From contig CBDCJX010000017.1 of assembly GCA_965218045.1 (NCBI GenBank), positions 62,001-126,000 of the forward strand: a DNA stretch of 64,000 nt, in the 5' to 3' direction. Every line of letters begins with the position of its first letter. Position 1 is the stretch's first letter. Below the pieces are notes generated by a model. That model made no database searches and had not been told where the DNA came from. It saw only the letters and a program-made list of their open reading frames with translations. Position numbers and translations under genes: made by a program. Shown here one piece after another: positions 43,180 through 51,278 of the stretch. Origin of the DNA: CAVRCA01 sp965218045. GTDB lineage: Bacteria > Pseudomonadota > Alphaproteobacteria > Acetobacterales > Acetobacteraceae.

Positions 43180-43839
43180 ATGAGTTCGGCCGACCGGAGC
43201 GCGGAAACGGAAGTTCCGATCGTGAACAGCGACTGGCGTGGCCAGCGCAAGGCTGGCGTCATCTCCATTGCGGCATCTACGTTTGTCGCCGCTGCGCTAT
43301 GGTTCGCGATATGGCGGTTTGCGCCGGTGTTGTCGGGCATGGAGCTGCTCGGCGCCCGTATGATATTCACGCTGAAGTGCTGCTGCTTCGCCGTGCTTTT
43401 CTGTTTCGTCACGGGGATCGAAGCGGTCGCTCACGAACGTCTCCAATCGCCAGCCTTCGATCCTTTAGCAGGGTTCGAGACGAGGCGTCTTCGGGTGAAC
43501 CTCCGCTACCTTCAGAACACCTTGGAGCAGCTCGTCGTGCTCGTCGCGGGACTGTTCGGACTGGCCGCCTACAGCCCGGATGGCCACGCCATGCGAGCGG
43601 TACTCGCGACCACGGTCGTTTGGATCCTGGCGCGCTTCGCTTTCTGGATCGGCTATCACCATAGCGCCGCCATGCGCGGCATCGGCGCTCCAGGCGTGAT
43701 GATAAGCTTGCTGGTGCTGCTCTATGTCGTCGGGCGGATAAGCTTCGACGTAGCGGGTGCGGCGGGCGTCGCCGCAAGCATCGGCGCATTTCTTCTGATC
43801 GAAGCGGTCCTGTTCCGGACGACTCGGTCAGCCCAATAA
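43180..43839 (+). CDS. MAPEG family membrane protein
   Basis: 219 residues from ATG 43180. Four membrane segments; the central ERLQSPAFDPLAGFETRRLR then VNLRYLQNTLEQLVVLVAGL matches the MAPEG fold (membrane glutathione transferases and eicosanoid enzymes). A glutathione-dependent detoxification role is possible. It is the only rightward gene in this part of the backbone, so probably cargo. Confidence 0.78.
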   Translation: MSSADRSAETEVPIVNSDWRGQRKAGVISIAASTFVAAALWFAIWRFAPVLSGMELLGARMIFTLKCCCFAVLFCFVTGIEAVAHERLQSPAFDPLAGFETRRLRVNLRYLQNTLEQLVVLVAGLFGLAAYSPDGHAMRAVLATTVVWILARFAFWIGYHHSAAMRGIGAPGVMISLLVLLYVVGRISFDVAGAAGVAASIGAFLLIEAVLFRTTRSAQ

Positions 43840-43923
43840 TTCCCTCACGGGCGGCCGGAGAGGCAATGTTCGCCCGAGGGGCGTTCGCCACCCGTGTGCC
43901 GGAGCAACTGTGGAAAGCGGCGC

Positions 43924-44862
43924 TCACGCGCCGCCTCCTTTGCGGAAGTCGAAGAGCGGAATGCCGAGCTTCCGCGCCTTGTCGGCGAGATTGTCGGAGA
44001 TGCCCGAGCCCGGGAACACCACGACCCCGATCGGCAGCACGTCGAGGAGTTGGTCGTTGCGCTTGAACGGCGCGGCCTTGGCGTGGCGGGTCCAGTCGGG
44101 CTTGAAGGCGACCTGCGTCACCTTGCGGTTGTCGGCCCAGCAGGCGGCGATGCGCTCGGCGCCTTTCGGGCTTCCGCCGTGCAGCAGCACCATGCCCGGG
44201 TGTTTAGCGTGGACTTTGTCGAGAACGTCCCAAACGCGGGCCGTGTCGTTGCAATCCATCCCGCCGGTGAAGGCGACCTTCGGGCCTGCCGGGAGCATCA
44301 CCTCGGTCTCGGCCCGGCGTCGGGCGGTGAGGAAGTCGCGGCTGTCGATCATCGCCGCCGTCAGGTGCTTGCGGTTGACCATCGATCCGGAGCGCGGACG
44401 CCAAGTGTTGCGGGTGTGGAGCTCGAAGTGCTCGGCGGCCACGTCGCGCATGAGCTCGAAGGCGTTGCGGCGCTCGATCAGCGTCAGCCCCTGGGCCAGC
44501 AGTCGCTCCAGCTCGACCGACTTCACCTCGGAGCCGTCCTGCTCGCGCTGTCCACGCCTTTGCGCCTGCTCGTTGTCGTCGAGGTCGCGCTCGATCCGCT
44601 CCCCGGCGCGGTGGAAGATGTTGACGGTCGACCAGAGGAGATCGTCGAGGTCGGGCTCCAAGCGCGTGTCCTGAAAGGTGGAGACCAAGGCGTCGAAGAT
44701 GTCGGAGAGTGCGCCGCGGACGACGGGCTCTTCGGGGAGCGGCCGCGGATCGGGTTCGTCCTGGAAGGGACGGTAGCCGTAGAGCTGGAGTTCGGTCAGG
44801 AGCGTGGAGGTCGAGGACTCGGCGTGCGGGGGTTCGTGGTCGGACAAGTGGTCGGTGGTCAT
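43924..44862 (-). CDS. DUF2493 domain protein (SLOG-like)
   Basis: 312 residues. The C-terminal half is the DUF2493/YspA-type Rossmann fold of the SLOG group (KVAFTGGMDCNDTARVWDVL, GMVLLHGGSPKGAERIAACW, VVVFPGSGISDNLADKARKL), which may bind a nucleotide-derived ligand. The N-terminal 150 residues are helical and acidic. Common in P-type ICE backbones; reaction unknown. A leader with a 7-bp hairpin lies 23 nt upstream. Confidence 0.87.
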   Translation of the reverse strand: MTTDHLSDHEPPHAESSTSTLLTELQLYGYRPFQDEPDPRPLPEEPVVRGALSDIFDALVSTFQDTRLEPDLDDLLWSTVNIFHRAGERIERDLDDNEQAQRRGQREQDGSEVKSVELERLLAQGLTLIERRNAFELMRDVAAEHFELHTRNTWRPRSGSMVNRKHLTAAMIDSRDFLTARRRAETEVMLPAGPKVAFTGGMDCNDTARVWDVLDKVHAKHPGMVLLHGGSPKGAERIAACWADNRKVTQVAFKPDWTRHAKAAPFKRNDQLLDVLPIGVVVFPGSGISDNLADKARKLGIPLFDFRKGGGA

Positions 44863-44884
44863 GGTGGTTCGCCTCGGTGCTGGC

Positions 44885-44903
44885 GGCCGCGCCCATCGCG
44901 GCC
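44885..44903. promoter_or_regulatory. Leader hairpin of the DUF2493 gene, shared with DUF736
   Basis: GGCCGCG (44885-44891) and CGCGGCC (44897-44903) form a perfect 7-bp stem with loop ATGGG on the transcript strand. The 17-bp core equals that at 41615-41631. Upstream, 44904-45123 is GC-rich and holds no gene I can support. Confidence 0.55.
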
Positions 44904-45123
44904 TTCGCAGGCGACGAAGAGCGGGGGGCGGACCGGGCCTGCACCGCCGGGGCTGAGCCCCGAGCGGCCGGAGCGCAGCGGAGGACGGCGAAGGCGCGCT
45001 ATTTTGGATCGCGATGCAAAGGCGGGCGCAGCCCGGCGGCGGAAAATAGCGCGTCGCAGCCGTTGCCGGCCCGGACCGGCTCCGGTCCGATCGCCCTCTC
45101 AGAAGGCCGGGGGCGCGGTCCTC

Positions 45124-46239
45124 TCAAGCCCGAACAGGCGAACCCTGACCTGGCGCGCACGGTATCCGGCCGGTCCCCGCGACCCTCATGTCCCGGTCCG
45201 CATCGACCGGACTCAGCAGCCTGGCCACATCTTCCGGGACGATCTGGACCCGAACCGCCGCGGCAAGTGCGTCTAGTCCAAACGCGCGCAAGTCGTCGTT
45301 GAAATCGCCCAGGGACGCATCGAGCGGAAGCGCCTCGATCCCGAGTTCGTGTGCCCGGTCGGCCAGCGTCTCCACCGCCCAACGGCCGACCGGATCATTA
45401 TCGCGTGCGAGATAGAGCCGGCGCAACGTCGGGGGCAGCACCAAGGCGGCGAGGTGGTTGGCCGAGAGTGCTGCGACCATCGGCAGGGTCGGCAGAACGG
45501 ATCGAAGCGACAGCATCGTCTCGATGCCCTCGCCGGCCGCCATGATTTCGGCAGCCACACCGAAACGCACGCCGTTGCCCAGGAGATGACCCATCGCCCG
45601 TCGGGGTGTCGAGACCGGCGCCTTCGTCACGCTCGACGGATCGAGCCAGGTGCGCTGTGCCCCGGTCAGCTTTCCCGAGAGGTCGGTGACGGCGCCGATC
45701 AGTGCCGGCCAGGCATCCCGGACAGTGTCCTGCGGGTCGTCGTTGCCACCTCGGTAGTAGCAGCGCGGGTGAAACCGGAGCGACGTGCAGTTGCGCAGAT
45801 CCGTAACGCCGCGATTACGGAGATACGCTTCTGCGAGCGTGCCCCCAATCGGCTTCGCCATCGCGAACAAGCGGCGAGCAGCTTCCGGTGACCCGGTCGG
45901 CGCTGGTGGTTCTCGTCGCGGCGGCTCCGGCCGTGGAAGGGTCAGAAACGAGCGAGCTTCGTCGAGAATGTCGCGCAGACTGTCGAGCCCGCGGTTGGCA
46001 GCGATCAGGTCAAGCAGGTCGCCGTGCTCGCCCGTGGCTGCGTCGGTCCATTTGCCCGCGGCCCCCTTGCCGGATTGTGGCCCGTTCAGCCGGACGAACA
46101 GGCTCCGCCCCGGCGTATTCTCAACGTCGCCAACGAGCCAGTAGCGGCCCTCCCGACGCCCGTTGGAAAGGTAGTGGCGGCACACCGCCTCGGCGTTGCG
46201 CGCGAGATGCTGCGCTAGGTCTGAAGCATTGCCTGACAT
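45124..46239 (-). CDS. Toprim/primase-like protein (DUF7146 type)
   Basis: 371 residues. N-terminal zinc-less primase-like part (CRHYLSNGRREGRYWLVGDV, GKWTDAATGEHGDLLDLIAA) and a C-terminal toprim domain (EIMAAGEGIETMLSLRS with the acidic toprim Glu, RRLYLARDNDPVGR with the DxD-like motif). Likely a DNA primase or DNA-binding enzyme used in ICE replication or after transfer of single strands. Confidence 0.87.
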   Translation of the reverse strand: MSGNASDLAQHLARNAEAVCRHYLSNGRREGRYWLVGDVENTPGRSLFVRLNGPQSGKGAAGKWTDAATGEHGDLLDLIAANRGLDSLRDILDEARSFLTLPRPEPPRREPPAPTGSPEAARRLFAMAKPIGGTLAEAYLRNRGVTDLRNCTSLRFHPRCYYRGGNDDPQDTVRDAWPALIGAVTDLSGKLTGAQRTWLDPSSVTKAPVSTPRRAMGHLLGNGVRFGVAAEIMAAGEGIETMLSLRSVLPTLPMVAALSANHLAALVLPPTLRRLYLARDNDPVGRWAVETLADRAHELGIEALPLDASLGDFNDDLRAFGLDALAAAVRVQIVPEDVARLLSPVDADRDMRVAGTGRIPCAPGQGSPVRA

Positions 46240-46249
46240 CGCGTGTTCC

Positions 46250-46283
46250 GAAACGAAAAGGGCCCGCCGTCGCCGGCGGGCCC
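46250..46283 (-). terminator. Rho-independent terminator after parB
   Basis: Perfect 10-bp stem GGGCCCGCCG (46260-46269) / CGGCGGGCCC (46274-46283) with a 4-nt loop. On the - strand it is followed by TTTTCGTTT, 25 nt past the parB stop, just before the toprim gene. Confidence 0.88.
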
Positions 46284-46307
46284 AAGGGGGACGGGTGCGT
46301 TGCTCCT

Positions 46308-48467
46308 CTATTCGGCCGCGATCGCGTGGGGCTCGATCTCGACCGGCTCATCCTCGACCGTGTCTTCCGGTTCGTCGATGGCCGTTTCGCCGTCGTTCGC
46401 CGCCGTCTCCTCGCCGGCCCGTTGGGCGCTCGGCTCGGAGGTGTCGGCCGAGATCTCGACCTCATGGGCCTCGACCACCGGCGGCAACGCGCGCCCAGGC
46501 GTGCGCAGCGGCTCGGGCAACCAGCCGGACCCGGCGAGCAGCCCGTGCGCCTTGTCGGCCATCTCAGGCTTCTTGAGGTGGTCGATGAGCTGCGCCGCAC
46601 GCTCGCCCTTCGCCTCCTTCACCGCGCCGAGGATGCGCGCCTTGGTGACGCGGCCAAGATAGCCGTCCACCGTCGGCGTCCACCCCGCCGAGACCATGTC
46701 GAGGTCGACCGCCTCGGCGAGCCGATCGGCATGGGCGAGCGCCCGGGGCTTGCGGTTGTAAGCCTCGAACGTCGCGTTCACCGACAGGGCCACGCAATGC
46801 GCGAACAGCGCCTGACGGCTGTCGCCGTCGAACCCCGCCAGTGCATCCCAGAGATCGCTCGCCTCCCTCGGCAGCGCACCGGCCCAAGCCTGGTGCCTTT
46901 CCGTCAGCGCCTTGGCGGAGACGCTGTCGTTCAGCCCCGGCGCCTGCGCCCCGAAGCTGGCGCTCTTCACGTCGAGCTCCAGGCAGGTGTCCAGACCGTA
47001 GGGGTAGAAGACCTTCAGGGTCAGCGCGTGGAGCGCCGCCAGAAAGGCCACCTCGGGCTGCTCACCCAGCGCGTGACGCAGCGCCAGCGTTCGATGTGCG
47101 GTCAGCTCCGTCATCAGCCGGTCGGGGATTGGCTTCATGCCCTCATCCTCGTCCGGCTCAGGCGCGATCTCGCGTCCAGCGGCCACGATGCCGCTGCGAT
47201 CTTCGGTCCGTGCCGCGACAGTGCTGACCTGCCGACCTTCGCCGTCGCCATCAGCGTTCATGCCAACGTCGGGCTCGGCCTCGACCGGCAGTTCGTCCTC
47301 CGGCCGCACGAACCCACGCTGCACGCGAAGCTGCCCCGAGCCGTCGATGCTGACGAAGGCACCGGCGCGCGCCACCTCGGCAGAATCGAACGCCACCGGC
47401 CGCTCATCGAAAGCGGCCATCGCCGTCTCGATCTCGCTGAACCGCTGATCGACATCGTCGGGCAAGTCTCCGCCGTCGGCGTACTCGCCCTCGAGCCCGT
47501 CCAGCTCCGCCTGAAGCGCGTCGCGAGTCGCCTCCTCTTCGGGAGTCAGTGCGATCTGTTCACCTCGCAACTGGCGCAAGCCGTAGCTGTGGCCGTAGGC
47601 GAAGTCGGGCGCGACCTCGACCCACTTCCAGCCCTCGGCCCGGATCGCCTCCGCTTCCTCGCGCAGCTTCTCTGCGACGAGCATGTCGACGAGCCCGACA
47701 TCCTGGAGCCAACCGCCGTCATCGCCGAGGAACAGGTCACGCATGATGACGCCGCCTGCTTCCTCATAGGCATCGAGGCCGACGAACTGCGCCCGCTTGT
47801 CCGCCGCCCGGACGGCGCCTTCGGTCAGCATCCGCCGGATCGTGTAGGGCTCCTTGGAGTAGGACGTGCCGAGAAGCTCGAAAACCTGCTCCTGGCGCGC
47901 ATGATCGCCGTTGACGGTGAACGCCATCAACTGGTCCAGCGTCATGCCGTCCTCCGCATAGACGTCGAGCAGCTTGGGGCTGACCGACGCAAGCCGGAGC
48001 CGCTGCTTGACGACAGCGACCGATACGAAGAACACGGCCGCGATTTCCTCCTCAGACTGACCCTTCTCGCGAAGCGACAGGAAGGCCCGGAACTGGTCGA
48101 GCGGGTGGAGCGGCGCGCGCTGGACGTTCTCGGCGAGGCTGTCCTCCTCGGCGATCCCCGCGGTGCGGATGATGCACGGGATCGGCGCATTCTTCGCCAG
48201 GCGCTTCTGCTTGGCGAGCAGTTCGAGCGCCCGGAACCGGCGGCCGCCGGCAGGGACCTCGAACATCCCGGTCTCGACGCCTTCGGCGTCACAGACGGGC
48301 CGGACGGTGAGGCTCTGGAGCAGGGTCCGCCGGGCGATGTCCTCGGCGAGCTCCTCGACCGCGACACCGGCCTTGATGCGACGGACGTTCGACTGGGACA
48401 AGATGAGCTTGTCGAGCGGGATTTCGCGTGACTCGCTGAGCGCGATCTTGGGCAGTGACTTGGCCAT
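46308..48467 (-). CDS. parB: Large ParB/RepB/Spo0J family protein
   Basis: 719 residues, much longer than chromosomal ParB (about 300). N-terminal ParB nuclease-like domain (IPLDKLILSQSNVRR, FEVPAGGRRFRALELLAKQK with the GxRR box, then PCIIRTAGIAEEDSLAENVQ). HTH follows (LSLREKGQSEEEIAAVFFVS). The long C-terminal part is typical of ICE and plasmid ParB-like proteins and ends in an acidic tail. Probably binds ICE DNA for maintenance and regulation. Carries the same leader as DUF932. Confidence 0.9.
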   Translation of the reverse strand: MAKSLPKIALSESREIPLDKLILSQSNVRRIKAGVAVEELAEDIARRTLLQSLTVRPVCDAEGVETGMFEVPAGGRRFRALELLAKQKRLAKNAPIPCIIRTAGIAEEDSLAENVQRAPLHPLDQFRAFLSLREKGQSEEEIAAVFFVSVAVVKQRLRLASVSPKLLDVYAEDGMTLDQLMAFTVNGDHARQEQVFELLGTSYSKEPYTIRRMLTEGAVRAADKRAQFVGLDAYEEAGGVIMRDLFLGDDGGWLQDVGLVDMLVAEKLREEAEAIRAEGWKWVEVAPDFAYGHSYGLRQLRGEQIALTPEEEATRDALQAELDGLEGEYADGGDLPDDVDQRFSEIETAMAAFDERPVAFDSAEVARAGAFVSIDGSGQLRVQRGFVRPEDELPVEAEPDVGMNADGDGEGRQVSTVAARTEDRSGIVAAGREIAPEPDEDEGMKPIPDRLMTELTAHRTLALRHALGEQPEVAFLAALHALTLKVFYPYGLDTCLELDVKSASFGAQAPGLNDSVSAKALTERHQAWAGALPREASDLWDALAGFDGDSRQALFAHCVALSVNATFEAYNRKPRALAHADRLAEAVDLDMVSAGWTPTVDGYLGRVTKARILGAVKEAKGERAAQLIDHLKKPEMADKAHGLLAGSGWLPEPLRTPGRALPPVVEAHEVEISADTSEPSAQRAGEETAANDGETAIDEPEDTVEDEPVEIEPHAIAAE

Positions 48468-48480
48468 GGTAGGTCTCCAT

Positions 48481-48525
48481 GACGGGCTGGCCGGGAGACT
48501 CTCTCTCGACCCTCAACCCATCACG
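48481..48525. repeat. Leader repeat upstream of parB
   Basis: About 45 bp nearly identical to 49815-49859, including the 20-bp exact core CCGGGAGACTCTCTCTCGAC (48491-48510). The core begins 24 nt from the parB start, the same distance as in front of DUF932. Confidence 0.8.
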
Positions 48526-48604
48526 AACCTACGGCCCACCTCTTCCTCTGAAGGGGCGAGCCGCAGGAACCGAGGTCGAAGGGAGGCGCCGGCCGGCGCG
48601 CTGG

Positions 48605-49801
48605 TCAAGCGGCGCGGTCGAGCAGCTTCTTGGCGCGGCCCTCCAAGTCGAGGCGCGCGTCCTGGTGCGTCTTGTCGCGCGCGAACGCGGTGATGCCCTG
48701 GACGAAGTCGAACACGCTCTCCGGCTTGCGGCCCTCCTCGGCGAGGACGGTCTCGATGATCTTGGCCGTCTCAGCCTTGCCGAACCCGCGCTTGCGCAGG
48801 AAGTCGGCTCGGTCCTCATCGGTGCGAGCGACGATCTGCGCGCGCGCTGTCTTGATCCCGTTCACGAACGGCATGGGCGAGCTGTCGGCGAAGCGGGTCA
48901 GTGCCGGCGCGGCTTCGTGCGCGAAGCGGTTGGCCGCATATTTCGAGTGCCGGATGCTGATTTCCTCGAAGTCCTCCACGCCCCACAAATTGCGGTTCTG
49001 GCAGACCGCGCGAAGGTAGAACGACGCCATCCCGAGCGTCTTGGCCCCCACCTCCGAGTTCCAGCAATAGAAGCCGCGGAAGTAGAGGTCGGGCGAGCCG
49101 TCCGGCAGGCGTCCCGCTTCGATCGGGTTGAGGTCGTCGACCAGGAACAGGAACACGTCGCGGTCGCTGGCGTAGAGCGTGGTCGTGTCCGCCGTGATGT
49201 CGACGCGTGGATTGTAGATGCCCGTCGACCAATCGAGCACGCCGGGCACCTTCCAGCGCGTGTCGCCGGTGCCGTTGCCAGCGATGCGCTGCACGGCGGC
49301 GACCAGCTCATGGTCGAAAATGCGGCCGTAGTCGGGGCCGGTGACGGCGCGCAGCTCCACCCGGCCCTCGTCCGTTTCGAGCGTCTTGACCTGCTCTGCC
49401 CGGTTCGAGGTGAGACCGTATTGCAGATTGATCCCGGCGAGCGCGGCCGGCAGTTGCCGCAGGTAGGCGGCCGGTGCGCCGACCAGGCTGGCGAGCTGCC
49501 CGAAGCTCCAATGCGTCGGCGCTATCGGCGCATCGGAGCCGGGCAGCACGAGCGCGAGCGCCTCGGCGTTGTCGCGGCTGGCTTCGACCCGAACCGCCGC
49601 GCTCTCGACCGTGCGCGTGCGACTGCGTTCGGTGCGGCGCTTCACCGACCCGAACAGTTCCGACAGGGACAGGTAGCGCTCGTCTGCCGGGCGCGAGAAC
49701 CATTCGGACGACACGCGCCCGATCCGCTCACCACGGTTGACATCCACCCGATAGCCGCCGCCCGGAGTTGGACGGGCGTCGAGGACTTGCACGTTGGACA
49801 T
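48605..49801 (-). CDS. DUF932 family protein
   Basis: 398 residues. DUF932 marks: VSSEWFSRPADERYLSLSEL, SFGQLASLVGAPAAYLRQLP, DRDVFLFLVDDLNP, FRGFYCWNSEVGAKTLGMAS. Widespread on plasmids, phages and ICEs near parB-like genes; related to phage anti-restriction-type or DNA-entry proteins in some reports, but the function is not settled. Follows a leader repeat shared with parB. Confidence 0.9.
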   Translation of the reverse strand: MSNVQVLDARPTPGGGYRVDVNRGERIGRVSSEWFSRPADERYLSLSELFGSVKRRTERSRTRTVESAAVRVEASRDNAEALALVLPGSDAPIAPTHWSFGQLASLVGAPAAYLRQLPAALAGINLQYGLTSNRAEQVKTLETDEGRVELRAVTGPDYGRIFDHELVAAVQRIAGNGTGDTRWKVPGVLDWSTGIYNPRVDITADTTTLYASDRDVFLFLVDDLNPIEAGRLPDGSPDLYFRGFYCWNSEVGAKTLGMASFYLRAVCQNRNLWGVEDFEEISIRHSKYAANRFAHEAAPALTRFADSSPMPFVNGIKTARAQIVARTDEDRADFLRKRGFGKAETAKIIETVLAEEGRKPESVFDFVQGITAFARDKTHQDARLDLEGRAKKLLDRAA

Positions 49802-49814
49802 GACTTATCTCCGT

Positions 49815-49859
49815 GACTGGCCCGCCGGGAGACTCTCTCTCGACGCTCAAGCCGTCACG
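49815..49859. repeat. Leader repeat upstream of DUF932
   Basis: Second copy of the parB leader; exact core at 49825-49844. The rest of the gap up to acpS (49860-50048) shows no supported gene. Confidence 0.8.
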
Positions 49860-50048
49860 GCGACAGCCGCCGCCCTCTCACTCTCAACCCGCCGATAGGA
49901 ACGCTCGCTCCGGCCACCGTCCGCCTGCTTACAGGCCCGCGTCTCACAACGAGGGCGTTGCGGGGTGCCCGCAGAAGGGGTGGGCCAAGACGTAAGGGCT
50001 TGGCCGCAGGGAAGAGTTTGCCCCTTGGTCCAGCTTGACGGTAGCTGT

Positions 50049-50453
50049 TCACTTCACCCGCACACGCGCTTCTATGACTACAAACGCCAGCGCTATCGCG
50101 GTCGAGCCGCCGAACGACACGTGGAATATCAGTTCCTGCATTTTGGGCTTCAATCGATTCGCTCGCCGAAGTGCCCCTCCAGCCAGTGCCATTACCGGTA
50201 CGCCGCCAGCCGTCCGGGCGACCTCGATGTCGGTCCAGCGGACCCGGTCCGTTATGCCCGTGCCAAGGGCTTTGACGCAGGCTTCCTTCGCAGCAAATTG
50301 CTGAGCCAAGAAGCGGGTTGCAAAGGCCGAAGCACGAGCTTCCTCCTGCTCCGCCGTCGTGAATACGCGATCCAAAAAGCGCTGACCTTGCCGCTGAACT
50401 GCGCCCTTGATGCGATCAACGTCGCACAGGTCCGTGCCGATGCCGATGATCAC
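50049..50453 (-). CDS. acpS: Holo-ACP synthase-like phosphopantetheinyl transferase
   Basis: 134 residues, full AcpS length. N-terminal metal-site motif MIIGIGTDLCDVDRI (Asp8) and the second motif FAAKEACVKALGTG are intact. AcpS moves 4'-phosphopantetheine from CoA to a carrier protein serine. A household acpS would be expected elsewhere in the chromosome, so this ICE copy most likely serves the carrier-like protein encoded divergently at 50572. The two share a 118-bp promoter gap with a perfect dyad. Confidence 0.92.
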   Translation of the reverse strand: MIIGIGTDLCDVDRIKGAVQRQGQRFLDRVFTTAEQEEARASAFATRFLAQQFAAKEACVKALGTGITDRVRWTDIEVARTAGGVPVMALAGGALRRANRLKPKMQELIFHVSFGGSTAIALAFVVIEARVRVK

Positions 50454-50526
50454 GGAGCGGTTTGCCAGGGATTGCCCGCTGTGTGGGCGGCCCGCTCCGC
50501 GGACCAGACATTCAATGTTTGATTTT

Positions 50527-50549
50527 CGGACATCAAGGTGTTATGTCCG
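50527..50549. promoter_or_regulatory. Perfect inverted repeat between acpS and the carrier-protein operon
   Basis: CGGACAT (50527-50533) / ATGTCCG (50543-50549), 9-nt spacer, in the divergent gap 50454-50571. A second, weaker dyad TTGAT / ATCAA overlaps it (50519-50536). Best candidate for the operator of the XRE protein encoded at 50910, which would couple acpS to the operon. Confidence 0.65.
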
Positions 50550-50571
50550 TCGCCAAGCTCTGGAGACCCTC

Positions 50572-50913
50572 ATGGAAACCGGCACCGCCCCGGCGATCAA
50601 GACCAAGACTTCCTACCCTGCGGCAGCGGTCACCGCGATCTTGCGTGAGGAACTCCTCCGAGCGGTTCGGGCGCGCTGTCGCCGCAGGGGAGAAGCGCTG
50701 CCGAAGGGCGATGCAGACGTGGTCATCCTCGTCGTTGAGATCGACTCGCTTACGGTCGTCGAACTGCTGTCGGCGTTGGACGACGTCTTGCCCTTCCAAG
50801 TCACCGAGTGCGTGGTGAAAGCAGGCGGCTACGACTCCATCGCGGCTGCGGTCAAGCATGTCGTCGGGCGTGTCGAGAGCAAGTGGAACAAGCACCACGG
50901 AGTGAAGCCATGA
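50572..50913 (+). CDS. Acyl-carrier-protein-like protein
   Basis: 113 residues from ATG 50572. The segment VVEIDSLTVVELLSALDDVL has the DSL motif of carrier proteins (D58-S59-L60), where Ser59 would take the phosphopantetheine arm. The region around and after it (GYDSIAAAVKHVVG) fits helices II to IV. The N-terminal 40 residues are basic and longer than in normal ACP. Divergent acpS supports the reading. First gene of the ACP-XRE-ImmA-protease-TS operon. Confidence 0.75.
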   Translation: METGTAPAIKTKTSYPAAAVTAILREELLRAVRARCRRRGEALPKGDADVVILVVEIDSLTVVELLSALDDVLPFQVTECVVKAGGYDSIAAAVKHVVGRVESKWNKHHGVKP

Positions 50914-51278
50914 CCGTATTGAATCTGCAAGACGACGAAGTCGAACGGCGGCGGCTGGGCGAGACGCTTCGCCAAGCTCGCGAGTATGTCGGCTTCTCAC
51001 AAGACGAGGTCGCGGGCTTTCTCAAAGTTCCGCGGACTGCGGTGACAAACATCGAAAGCGGCCAGCGCAAGGTGGAGGCGCTCGAACTGAAAAAGCTCGC
51101 CGAACTCTATCGGCAGCCAGTTGGCTACTTCACCGGGGAGGACGAGGCGTCGGCTTCGCTTCCCGCCGATGTCGCGCACCTAGCCCGTCAAGCCGCAAAG
51201 CTGTCCGTGAAGGATCGCGACGAGCTTGGGCGGTTCGCCGAGTTCCTGAAACTGCGCGCCACGCCTGAGGCAACGTGA
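50910..51278 (+). CDS. XRE family regulator of an ImmA/IrrE module
   Basis: 122 residues from ATG 50910 (4-nt overlap with the ACP gene). HTH_3 domain: RRLGETLRQAREYVGFSQDE, FLKVPRTAVTNIESGQRKVE. The C-terminal part (ELYRQPVGYFTGEDE) is like the regulators paired with ImmA/IrrE peptidases, which are cleaved or released from DNA when the peptidase is activated. Probable repressor of the operon and of acpS. Confidence 0.9.
   Translation: MTVLNLQDDEVERRRLGETLRQAREYVGFSQDEVAGFLKVPRTAVTNIESGQRKVEALELKKLAELYRQPVGYFTGEDEASASLPADVAHLARQAAKLSVKDRDELGRFAEFLKLRATPEAT

Noticed and set aside
45888..48431. An 847-codon open frame on the + strand opposite parB
   Set aside because: It is antisense to the well-supported ParB gene, is rich in Arg, Leu and Gln in the manner of GC-rich shadow frames, and has no recognisable domain.
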